A DNA stretch of 64,000 bases from Cognatundibacterium rivi (GTDB taxonomy: Bacteria > Pseudomonadota > Gammaproteobacteria > Burkholderiales > Burkholderiaceae_D). A program made the position numbers and the translations under genes. The stretch is taken from positions 248,001 to 312,000 of the forward strand of contig NZ_JAGSPK010000006.1 of NCBI RefSeq assembly GCF_018139565.1, given 5' to 3'. Below, one piece after another: positions 57,207 to 64,000 of the stretch. The first letter of the stretch is position 1; every line of letters begins with the position of its first letter. The notes beneath the pieces are model-generated. The model ran no database searches. It worked only from the letters and a program-made list of their open reading frames with translations, and was not told where the DNA came from.

Positions 57207-57872
57207 ATGTCCGCTCCCGCATTAAACCCATCCGCGCCACGCCGTGCCCTGATTGTGATTGACGTACAGAATGAATATTTCAGTGGTCAGATGCGCATCA
57301 GTTATCCCGATCCACAATCGTCTTTACTGCAGATAGGCCGGGCGATGGACGCCGCGCATCAGGCCGGTATTCCGGTTTTCCTGATTCAACATTCTGCGCC
57401 GGAAACTTCCCCGGTGTTTGCCCGTGGCTCCGCAACCTGGGCATTGCATGACGAGGTGATACAACGACCGTTTGATGTCTTGATAGAAAAAGCCAAGGCC
57501 AGTGCATTTAGCGGAACAACGCTGGATGCGCAATTGCAGGCCTTACAGATCGACACGCTGAGCATCGTTGGCTATATGACGCATAACTGCAACGCCAGCA
57601 CCATATTTGAAGCGGCCCATCGCGGCTATCAGGTCGAAATCCTGAGCGATGCCAGCGGCTCGCTGCCGTACCGCAATGCTGCTGGCGTTGCCAGTGCGGA
57701 AGAGATCCACCGTGTATTTCAGGTGGTATTCCATTCAAATTTTGCCAGCTCCTGCAGTACCGACCAGTGGTTAGCCGCACTGGAGCAACAAGTCCCGCTC
57801 AGTCGCAGCAATATCTACGCGTCGCATCAGGACGCAATCAGCAAACCGTCAGCAAGCCCTGACCAGCCCTAA
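57207..57872 (+). CDS. Cysteine hydrolase (isochorismatase family)
   Basis: 221 residues. Catalytic triad visible: D in LIVIDVQNEYFSG, K in EKAKASAFSGTTLDAQL, and C in GYMTHNCNASTIFEAAHRGYQVEILSDASGS. The family includes nicotinamidase, N-carbamoylsarcosine amidase and isochorismatase. AAAAGGAAA precedes the ATG. It faces the GlxA-type regulator across a ~130-bp divergent promoter region, a common pairing; substrate unidentified. Confidence 0.92.
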   Translation: MSAPALNPSAPRRALIVIDVQNEYFSGQMRISYPDPQSSLLQIGRAMDAAHQAGIPVFLIQHSAPETSPVFARGSATWALHDEVIQRPFDVLIEKAKASAFSGTTLDAQLQALQIDTLSIVGYMTHNCNASTIFEAAHRGYQVEILSDASGSLPYRNAAGVASAEEIHRVFQVVFHSNFASSCSTDQWLAALEQQVPLSRSNIYASHQDAISKPSASPDQP

Positions 57873-57886
57873 GCGCTGACGCGAAT

Positions 57887-57921
57887 AAAAAAAGCGGAGC
57901 CCAACTAGGGCTCCGCTTTTT
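57887..57921. terminator. Bidirectional terminator
   Basis: GCGGAGCCC (57894-57902), short loop, GGGCTCCGC (57908-57916), A-run before and T-run after. Between the cysteine hydrolase (plus) and ychF (minus). Confidence 0.92.
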
Positions 57922-57965
57922 AGGGTGAACTCAGACCTGTGCAGGTCTGAGTTCTATCGTTCAGT

Positions 57966-59057
57966 TTAGACGTTAAACAGGAAGTTCAGTACGTCGCCAT
58001 CTTTGACGACATATTCTTTACCTTCAGCGCGCATTTTGCCTGCTTCTTTGGCACCGGCTTCGCCTTTGTGGGCGATGTAGTCGTCGAATGCGATGGTCTG
58101 GGCACGGATGAAGCCGCGTTCAAAGTCGGTATGAATTACACCTGCGGCTTGTGGTGCAGTGTCGCCGATGTGGATAGTCCATGCGCGGACTTCTTTAACA
58201 CCTGCGGTAAAGTAAGTTTGCAGACCGAGTAATTTGTAGGCCGCGCGGATCAGGCGGTCGAGGCCAGGTTCTTCCATGCCCATATCGGCCAGGAAGTCAG
58301 CTTTATCAGCATCATCCAGATCAGCGATTTCAGATTCGATCGCAGCGCAGATCGCCACGATAGGCGCATTCTGGGATGCGGCAAATGCGGTCAGTTGATC
58401 CAGCAACGGGTTATTGGTGAAGCCGTCGTCGGATACGTTGGCGACATACATTGCTGGCTTGGCGGTGATCAGGCACAGTGGTTTGATCAATGCCATTTCG
58501 TCGGCATCCAGACCCAGTGCGCGGACTGGTTTGGCTTCGTTCAGCGCTGGCATGATGCGTTCAAGCAAAGCCACCAGTTTGGCGGCGTCTTTGTCGCCGG
58601 AACGGGCTTTTTTGTTTTCGCGGTGGATCGCTTTTTCCACACTGCCCATATCGGCCAGCGCGAGTTCGGTTTGAATCACTTCGATGTCATCCAGCGGGCT
58701 GACTTTACCGGCAACGTGAATCACATTGTCATCTTCAAAGCAGCGCACGACATTGACGATCGCATCGGTTTCACGGATGTGCGCGAGGAACTGGTTACCC
58801 AGACCTTCGCCTTTGGATGCGCCAGCAACCAGACCGGCGATATCGACAAATTCCACAATCGCATTTTGGATGCGTTCAGGTTTGACGATTTCGGACAATT
58901 GTTTCAGGCGTGGGTCAGGCACTTCCACTACGCCGACGTTAGGCTCAATGGTGCAGAAAGGATAGTTTTCTGCCGGGATGCCCGCTTTAGTCAGTGCATT
59001 GAATAAGGTGGATTTGCCGACGTTAGGCAGGCCGACGATGCCGCATTGGAGACTCAT
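57966..59057 (-). CDS. ychF: Redox-regulated ATPase YchF
   Basis: 363 residues of the Obg-like P-loop family: [47 protein letters not shown] (G1 and switch I), [41 protein letters not shown] (G3), YVANVSDDG in the G4 position (N-x-x-D/E rather than NKxD, giving ATP preference), and C-terminal TGS domain ending [18 protein letters not shown]. Binds ribosomes and 26S-like or catalase partners in other bacteria. Confidence 0.97.
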   Translation of the reverse strand: MSLQCGIVGLPNVGKSTLFNALTKAGIPAENYPFCTIEPNVGVVEVPDPRLKQLSEIVKPERIQNAIVEFVDIAGLVAGASKGEGLGNQFLAHIRETDAIVNVVRCFEDDNVIHVAGKVSPLDDIEVIQTELALADMGSVEKAIHRENKKARSGDKDAAKLVALLERIMPALNEAKPVRALGLDADEMALIKPLCLITAKPAMYVANVSDDGFTNNPLLDQLTAFAASQNAPIVAICAAIESEIADLDDADKADFLADMGMEEPGLDRLIRAAYKLLGLQTYFTAGVKEVRAWTIHIGDTAPQAAGVIHTDFERGFIRAQTIAFDDYIAHKGEAGAKEAGKMRAEGKEYVVKDGDVLNFLFNV

Positions 59058-59080
59058 AGTGTTTTGCCGATCAGATTGAA

Positions 59081-60475
59081 TTAACCCGCTATTTTACCGG
59101 ATTTGACTGCCATTCTGACCCGGATACTGCTGATACGCTGCAAATAAGCGAGTAACAGGCCGCCAGCAATGGTTAATCCCAGGATCAGCCCTATCCAGAA
59201 TCCTTGCGATGCCATCGGTGATGATGGCCGCCACGGCATCCATTCCGGTGCCAGACCCAGCAAGCAGCCGATGGGTAGTGCAAAGCCGTAAAACGCCATC
59301 AGATGAATCAGCATCGGCGTGCGGGTGATTTTATAGCCACGGATCGCACAGGAAGCCGTTACCTGCGCGGCATCGGATAACTGGAAAATAGCGGCGAATA
59401 ACAGCAGATCTGCCGCCAGTTTTTGCACTGCCGGGTCTGAGGTATAAGCCGCCGCAATACTGTCGCGGAATACGGTAATGCCGGTTGCGGAGACAAATGA
59501 AAAGGCCAGCGAGAAGCCGACCCCGACCCAGGAGACAAAGCGCGCGCGCAGCTCATCGCCTTCGCCGAGGGCTTGCCCGACGCGGGTTGTCATGGCGATG
59601 CCTAAACTCATTGGCACCATAAACACGAGCGAGGAAAAATTCAGTGCAATCTGATTCGCCGCGACTTCAATCACACCGAAACGGGCGATCAGCAAACCGA
59701 CTGAGGCAAATGCCGATACTTCCGCAAAATACGTGACACCGATAGGCAGCCCCAGCTTGAGCGTGGAACGAATTTCAGCCCAGTGCGGCGGCTCGATATG
59801 CGAAAACGGATTGGTCGCGCGGTACGCAGGAGCACGTCGCATCCACCAGATCATCGTACCGAACATCAGCCAGATGCCGACACCAGTCGCCACCGCACAA
59901 CCGCTGGCACCGAGTTGCGGCAGACCAAAATGACCGTAAATCAGCAGCCAGTTCATGACGACATTAAACAGCAGTCCGCCGAGTGCCATCACCATCACAG
60001 GCTTGGTCTGATTCAGGCTGGTGGTGTAGCCATACAAGGCGCGGTACATCGCAAAAGCGGGCATGCCTATGCTGATGATATGCACAAAGCGGCTCGCTTT
60101 TTCCTGCACTTCGGGCTGCAGTTGCAGATACGAAAAGACTAAAGTGGACGCATTCAGTAACAGGCAGGCGATGAGGCCGACACCAAGACCCAGCCATAGC
60201 GATTGCCTGACGATATGCGGCACGCGCTCGTATTGTTCAGCGCCGACTTCATGCGAAACGACGGCATTGACCGCCATCATGATGCCCATCACGGTGACCA
60301 GTACGATGGTCCAGAGTGAAGTGCCGAGCGAGACTGCAGCCAGCTCTTCGGCATTGAAATGCCCGGTCATCGCAACGTCGGCGACACCCATGCCCACCGT
60401 GGCAAGCTGGCCAATTAAAACGGGCCAGGCAATTTGCCAGAGAGCGGCGGCTTCGGTACGGATGCGGGTTTTCAT
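59081..60475 (-). CDS. MATE family efflux transporter
   Basis: 464 residues with 12 TM segments: [65 protein letters not shown] is the NorM-type N-terminus; [44 protein letters not shown] is the mirrored second half. Cation-coupled export of multiple drugs or metabolites. Directly downstream of... the gene is upstream of ychF (24-bp gap) on the same strand, so the two may share a transcript. Confidence 0.94.
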   Translation of the reverse strand: MKTRIRTEAAALWQIAWPVLIGQLATVGMGVADVAMTGHFNAEELAAVSLGTSLWTIVLVTVMGIMMAVNAVVSHEVGAEQYERVPHIVRQSLWLGLGVGLIACLLLNASTLVFSYLQLQPEVQEKASRFVHIISIGMPAFAMYRALYGYTTSLNQTKPVMVMALGGLLFNVVMNWLLIYGHFGLPQLGASGCAVATGVGIWLMFGTMIWWMRRAPAYRATNPFSHIEPPHWAEIRSTLKLGLPIGVTYFAEVSAFASVGLLIARFGVIEVAANQIALNFSSLVFMVPMSLGIAMTTRVGQALGEGDELRARFVSWVGVGFSLAFSFVSATGITVFRDSIAAAYTSDPAVQKLAADLLLFAAIFQLSDAAQVTASCAIRGYKITRTPMLIHLMAFYGFALPIGCLLGLAPEWMPWRPSSPMASQGFWIGLILGLTIAGGLLLAYLQRISSIRVRMAVKSGKIAG

Positions 60476-60661
60476 GCTGAACTTCTGTCTTTCTTAAAAG
60501 GATCAGCATCTTAACCGATCACCGATGCAGACTCAAAAATCTGCACCAAAATTGGGATGATTGGGATAGTTTTTATTCCATCACCAAGTAAATATGGGCC
60601 TTGCAGAGCATTTATCTCTTGTAAGGCGCATATTGATTAGGACTGATGATTTGAAATTCAA

Positions 60662-60731
60662 TTCGGCGATGTTCGTTCGGCGATGTTCGTTCGGTGATAT
60701 CAGTTCAGTGATATTAGTTCAGTGATTCAGG
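60662..60731. repeat. Five tandem 14-bp repeats at the patatin gene end
   Basis: Units at 60662, 60676, 60690, 60704 and 60718. The first two are identical (TTCGGCGATGTTCG); the next drift (TTCGGTGATATCAG, TTCAGTGATATTAG, TTCAGTGATTCAGG). The last unit overlaps the final codons and stop of the patatin gene (stop at 60719-60721). The rest of the 243-bp gap to the MATE gene holds no gene. Confidence 0.85.
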
Positions 60732-61831
60732 AGGCGAACTTGTGACATGTCCGGTTGCGCGATGAAAGCGGCGAGATCATCGCGCATACGGGCGCTTTCG
60801 GCGATGGCGATTTTCCATTGCTGAATCCGCAGCGCATGATTCAGCCCGTAATGAAAAAAGTCCTGCCGATCCGGCAATTTGCTGCGTGGCAGCTGGCGTA
60901 CAAATTCTGCCGACGGCGAAATCATGATCACATTATCGACCCAACTGCGATGACGGCCTTTACCAGCCCGCCGCCACGGCAGCGCTTTATCGAGCCAGCC
61001 TGGAATGATGCGGTCAGTAAAATGCGGATACAACACCAGCCCGGCATCGCACTTGTCTGCACCGCTTTGTATGCGCTCGTAAGGCAGCGCCAGATGGTAA
61101 TCGATCATGCCGCCATCCCAGTAAGTGCCAGCGGGTGCGCCGGGAATCTGCCGGACTGGTTCCATCACCAGCGGCAGGGTGCCGGATGCCAGCAATGCGG
61201 GCGCGAGATTATCCGTATTTAAGTCGCACAAATGGGTCTTGAAATGATCAAATGGCTTTTCCAGCCAGGCGCTAGCTCCGGCGCGATTACCGATGACGAC
61301 ACGTTCTATGTGCCGCGCCAGAGCGTCGCGTGACAGTAGATTGGTGAGCGCGGCGCTGGCAAAACCTGCTTTGGCCTGCGTTGCAGTGGTGGGCGACGTC
61401 AACAGACCACGGCCACGATTCGTCAGTATCTGCAAATGCTGCAAAGGGTTGGTGACGATTTCATCTTCGTAACCGCCGATAAAACCTTGCAGTAATTGCG
61501 AGATCTCTTGTGTCACCAGCGCGGCTGGTGGTTTTTCCGGATACTGCTGTTCGCAATACAGATCGGCCAGCCGTTGAAATGCCGCGACAGGGTTGGCGCA
61601 ACTCGCCGCCGCCATGCGCCACGCGCCGATGGATGCGCCGATCAGCGTGCGCTGACGCGGTGCTGCAGCCAGCCATTCGCCAAACAGCCATTGATCCAGA
61701 CCTTGCAGGATCAGGCCTTTGGGGCCGCCGGCAGCCGCGGGAATCAGCGCGATATCCGCCGCCTGCAGACCATTTTTCTGCACATGTGCGAATGCCGCTT
61801 TTCCGGCAAAAATCTGGATGGAAGCAGGCAT
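60719..61831 (-). CDS. Patatin-like phospholipase family protein
   Basis: 370 residues. Serine elbow GASIG (LIGASIGAWRMAAAS) and catalytic Asp in WDGGMIDYH (DGG) define the patatin Ser-Asp dyad; the oxyanion loop is AAAGGPKGLILQGLDQWLFGEWL. No signal peptide, so probably a cytoplasmic lipid acyl hydrolase. Gene stop codon lies within a 14-bp tandem repeat tract. It is downstream of pth (16-bp gap), same strand. Confidence 0.9.
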   Translation of the reverse strand: MPASIQIFAGKAAFAHVQKNGLQAADIALIPAAAGGPKGLILQGLDQWLFGEWLAAAPRQRTLIGASIGAWRMAAASCANPVAAFQRLADLYCEQQYPEKPPAALVTQEISQLLQGFIGGYEDEIVTNPLQHLQILTNRGRGLLTSPTTATQAKAGFASAALTNLLSRDALARHIERVVIGNRAGASAWLEKPFDHFKTHLCDLNTDNLAPALLASGTLPLVMEPVRQIPGAPAGTYWDGGMIDYHLALPYERIQSGADKCDAGLVLYPHFTDRIIPGWLDKALPWRRAGKGRHRSWVDNVIMISPSAEFVRQLPRSKLPDRQDFFHYGLNHALRIQQWKIAIAESARMRDDLAAFIAQPDMSQVRLLNH

Positions 61832-61847
61832 GTTGGTAATATCCCGC

Positions 61848-62423
61848 TTACTTTGCGCTGGTATGCAGACGGGTCATCGCTTCGGCGGTCTGACCTTCGA
61901 CCATCAGCGGCAGCACATCCAGACTTTTTGCGATTGCTTCGTCGATCAGCGGCTGCTCTTCTTTACGCGGCCTGTGCAGTACAAAATCGGCGACACCCTG
62001 ATTCAGATTCAGCGTGCGTGGATGACCAATGCCAATGCGGAGTCGCCAGTAATCCTGCGTGCCGAGTGCTGCCGTAATATCTTTGAGCCCGTTATGGCCG
62101 CCGGAAGAACCGCCTTTTTTCAGTTTGGCGACACCGGGCAGCATATCGAGTTCATCATGCACCACCAGCACCTGATCCGGTGTGATTTTATAAAAGCGGC
62201 AAATCGCACCGACAGATTGGCCGGAACGGTTCATGAACGTTTGCGGTTCCAGCAGCCAGACTTCCTCGCCTGAGATACGGGTTTTACCGACCAGCGCATT
62301 AAAATTTTTATCCCGCTGCAAGCTGACCCGTAACTGATCGATCAGCCAGAAGCCAGCATTGTGGCGGGTTTGTTCATACTCAGGCCCCGGATTACCGAGG
62401 CCGACAATCAGACGAATAGACAT
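61848..62423 (-). CDS. pth: Peptidyl-tRNA hydrolase
   Basis: 191 residues: [27 protein letters not shown] with catalytic His in [27 protein letters not shown] with the Asn site, [30 protein letters not shown] with Asp/Asn contacts, and RLRIGIGHP. Releases tRNA from drop-off peptidyl-tRNA. Ends 16 bp before patatin and follows uvrA by 7 bp. Confidence 0.97.
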   Translation of the reverse strand: MSIRLIVGLGNPGPEYEQTRHNAGFWLIDQLRVSLQRDKNFNALVGKTRISGEEVWLLEPQTFMNRSGQSVGAICRFYKITPDQVLVVHDELDMLPGVAKLKKGGSSGGHNGLKDITAALGTQDYWRLRIGIGHPRTLNLNQGVADFVLHRPRKEEQPLIDEAIAKSLDVLPLMVEGQTAEAMTRLHTSAK

Positions 62424-62430
62424 GGTGAGA

Positions 62431-64000
62431 CTACTTCTTGTGTTTCTTTAAAAGAGGTAACAGGTATTTGCCGGTCACGCTGTCGGGGTTCGCTGCAACT
62501 TGTTCCGGCGTACCGGTAGCGATGATACGGCCACCACCAGCGCCGCCTTCGGGACCCAGATCAATCAGCCAGTCAGCGGTTTTAATCACGTCCAGATTAT
62601 GTTCGATGATGACCAGCGTATTGCCTTGATCGCGCAGTCGGTGGATTACTTTCAACAGCAGGGCGATATCGTGGAAATGCAGGCCTGTCGTTGGTTCATC
62701 GAGAATATACAGCGTGCGGCCCGTATCGCGTTTGGATAATTCCAGCGACAGTTTGACGCGTTGTGCTTCACCGCCAGACAAAGTGGTGGCGCTTTGTCCG
62801 AGGCGAACATAACCCAGACCTACGTCCAGCAAGGTTTGTAATTTACGCGCAATCACTGGCACCGGTTTGAAGAATTCATGCGCATCTTCAACCGTCATTT
62901 CCAGCACCTGATGGATGTTTTTACCCTTGTACTGAACTTCCAGTGTTTCGCGGTTGTAGCGCTTACCGTGGCAGACATCGCATGGCACATACACATCTGG
63001 CAGGAAATGCATTTCGACTTTGATCACGCCGTCGCCCTGACAGGCTTCGCAGCGGCCGCCTTTAACATTGAATGAAAAACGGCCTGCGCTGTAACCGCGT
63101 TCTTTGGCGGTTGGTACGGTCGAAAACAAATCGCGTATCGGTGTGAACAAACCGGTGTAGGTCGCCGGATTTGAACGTGGTGTACGCCCGATCGGCGCCT
63201 GATCAACCGAGATCACTTTATCGAAATGTTCCAACCCGCTGACATGATCAAACGGTGCCGGTTCGGTTTGCGAACCATACAGATGACGCGCTGCAACGTG
63301 ATACAGCGTGTCGTTCACCAGCGTGGATTTGCCTGAGCCAGAGACACCGGTCACGCAGGTCAGCAAACCGACAGGCAAATGCATGGTCTCATTTTTGAGG
63401 TTATTGCCACGCGCACCGGCGATGACTAATTGCTTGTCCGGATGGCTTTCATGGCGCTTGGCCGGGACTGAAATTTCCAGTTCACCGCTCAGATATTTTG
63501 CGGTCAGTGAGCGTGTGTTTGTCATGATGTCATTCAGCGTACCTTGGGCGATCACTTCACCGCCATGCACACCGGCACCGATGCCCATATCGACCACAAA
63601 ATCTGCGCAACGTATCGCATCCTCATCATGCTCCACTACCAGCACGCTGTTACCGATGTCGCGCAGATGTTTGAGGGTGTCGATCAGCCTGTCGTTATCG
63701 CGCTGATGCAAGCCGATGGACGGTTCATCCAATACGTACATCACACCAGTCAGCCCGGAGCCTATCTGCGATGCCAGACGGATGCGCTGAGCTTCGCCGC
63801 CAGAGAGCGTATCGGCACTGCGTTCCAGCGACAGATAATCAAGGCCGACGTTATTCAGGAAAGTCAGGCGCGCTGTGATTTCTTTGATGATGCGGTCAGC
63901 AATATCGCGTTTCGCACCGTGCAAAGTCAGATGTTCAAAGAAATGCAGAGTCTCGCGCAAAGGCATGGCGCTGATGTCGTAAATCGCTTTTTCCTGTTTG
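62431..64000 (-). CDS. uvrA: UvrABC excinuclease subunit A, 3' part only
   Basis: C-terminal ~520 residues of UvrA; the reading frame stays open to the window edge (before the internal Met at 63966 the sequence reads [11 protein letters not shown] as in other UvrA), so the gene starts outside. Seen: first ABC signature ([19 protein letters not shown]), Walker [18 protein letters not shown], second Walker [17 protein letters not shown], the zinc finger [33 protein letters not shown], signature [21 protein letters not shown] and [11 protein letters not shown]. Damage recognition in nucleotide excision repair. Confidence 0.97.
   Translation of the reverse strand, partial: KQEKAIYDISAMPLRETLHFFEHLTLHGAKRDIADRIIKEITARLTFLNNVGLDYLSLERSADTLSGGEAQRIRLASQIGSGLTGVMYVLDEPSIGLHQRDNDRLIDTLKHLRDIGNSVLVVEHDEDAIRCADFVVDMGIGAGVHGGEVIAQGTLNDIMTNTRSLTAKYLSGELEISVPAKRHESHPDKQLVIAGARGNNLKNETMHLPVGLLTCVTGVSGSGKSTLVNDTLYHVAARHLYGSQTEPAPFDHVSGLEHFDKVISVDQAPIGRTPRSNPATYTGLFTPIRDLFSTVPTAKERGYSAGRFSFNVKGGRCEACQGDGVIKVEMHFLPDVYVPCDVCHGKRYNRETLEVQYKGKNIHQVLEMTVEDAHEFFKPVPVIARKLQTLLDVGLGYVRLGQSATTLSGGEAQRVKLSLELSKRDTGRTLYILDEPTTGLHFHDIALLLKVIHRLRDQGNTLVIIEHNLDVIKTADWLIDLGPEGGAGGGRIIATGTPEQVAANPDSVTGKYLLPLLKKHKK

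Overview
The window looks like chromosomal DNA of a betaproteobacterium of the order Burkholderiales, probably Oxalobacteraceae (inference). The supporting features are the cox operon layout (coxB, coxA, a tiny assembly protein, ctaG, DUF2970, coxC, twin-TM protein, SURF1, ctaA, ctaB, sco), PhaM, a kinase/universal-stress fusion, rpoH under a CIRCE element, and ssu/cys sulfur genes next to cysB. I saw no rRNA, tRNA, CRISPR array, insertion sequence or prophage. Nearly all of the window is densely packed housekeeping and metabolic genes.

Layout. 1-2.0 kb: two VOC-fold proteins and an isolated phnM. 2.4-6.7 kb: an orphan periplasmic binding protein, a Ser/Thr kinase-universal stress fusion with a metallophosphoesterase directly upstream of it, and queC. 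6.8-13.2 kb: a polysaccharide flippase, two tandem DUF3108 proteins, a second orphan binding protein, PhaM and a VIT-family transporter. 13.3-17.5 kb: an unrecognised lipoprotein, and a PadR regulator divergent from fadH with a clear operator between them. 17.6-24.9 kb: a seven-gene minus-strand operon (FAD oxidoreductase, DUF1365, Cfa-family methyltransferase, chalcone-isomerase-like protein, DUF3833 lipoprotein, SDR, NTF2-like) divergent from a TetR regulator, with a perfect 26-bp palindrome between them; then an exported glutathione peroxidase.

25.0-36.2 kb: a sulfur-acquisition region: sulfate-binding protein, ssuE, ssuADCB, a TOBE-domain ssuF-like gene, a degenerate EAL protein, cysTWA and cysB. 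Similar A/T-rich sites carrying TTCGTT lie in front of three of its transcription units and are candidate CysB boxes. 36.3-39.1 kb: rfaE2, trmL, comF and a BioC-like methyltransferase. 39.2-48.2 kb: the complete aa3-type cytochrome oxidase operon with its copper, heme A and assembly functions. 48.3-52.3 kb: rpoH and ftsX-ftsE-ftsY. 52.4-64.0 kb: rsmD, coaD, a ferredoxin, a GAF-like/GGDEF diguanylate cyclase, a MOSC protein, a GlxA-type regulator divergent from a cysteine hydrolase, ychF, a MATE transporter, a patatin, pth and the C-terminal part of uvrA, which runs off the end.

The most interesting points are: the Cfa-family enzyme, which by eye lacks two E. coli bicarbonate-site residues and sits with an FAD oxidoreductase under an apparent TetR operator, suggesting a modified-lipid pathway; the kinase-USP/phosphoesterase pair; a repeated ATACTCC/GGAGTAT intergenic element found at two places in different arrangements; a second Sco-like protein in the cox operon; and a catalytically degenerate EAL protein inside the sulfur cluster.
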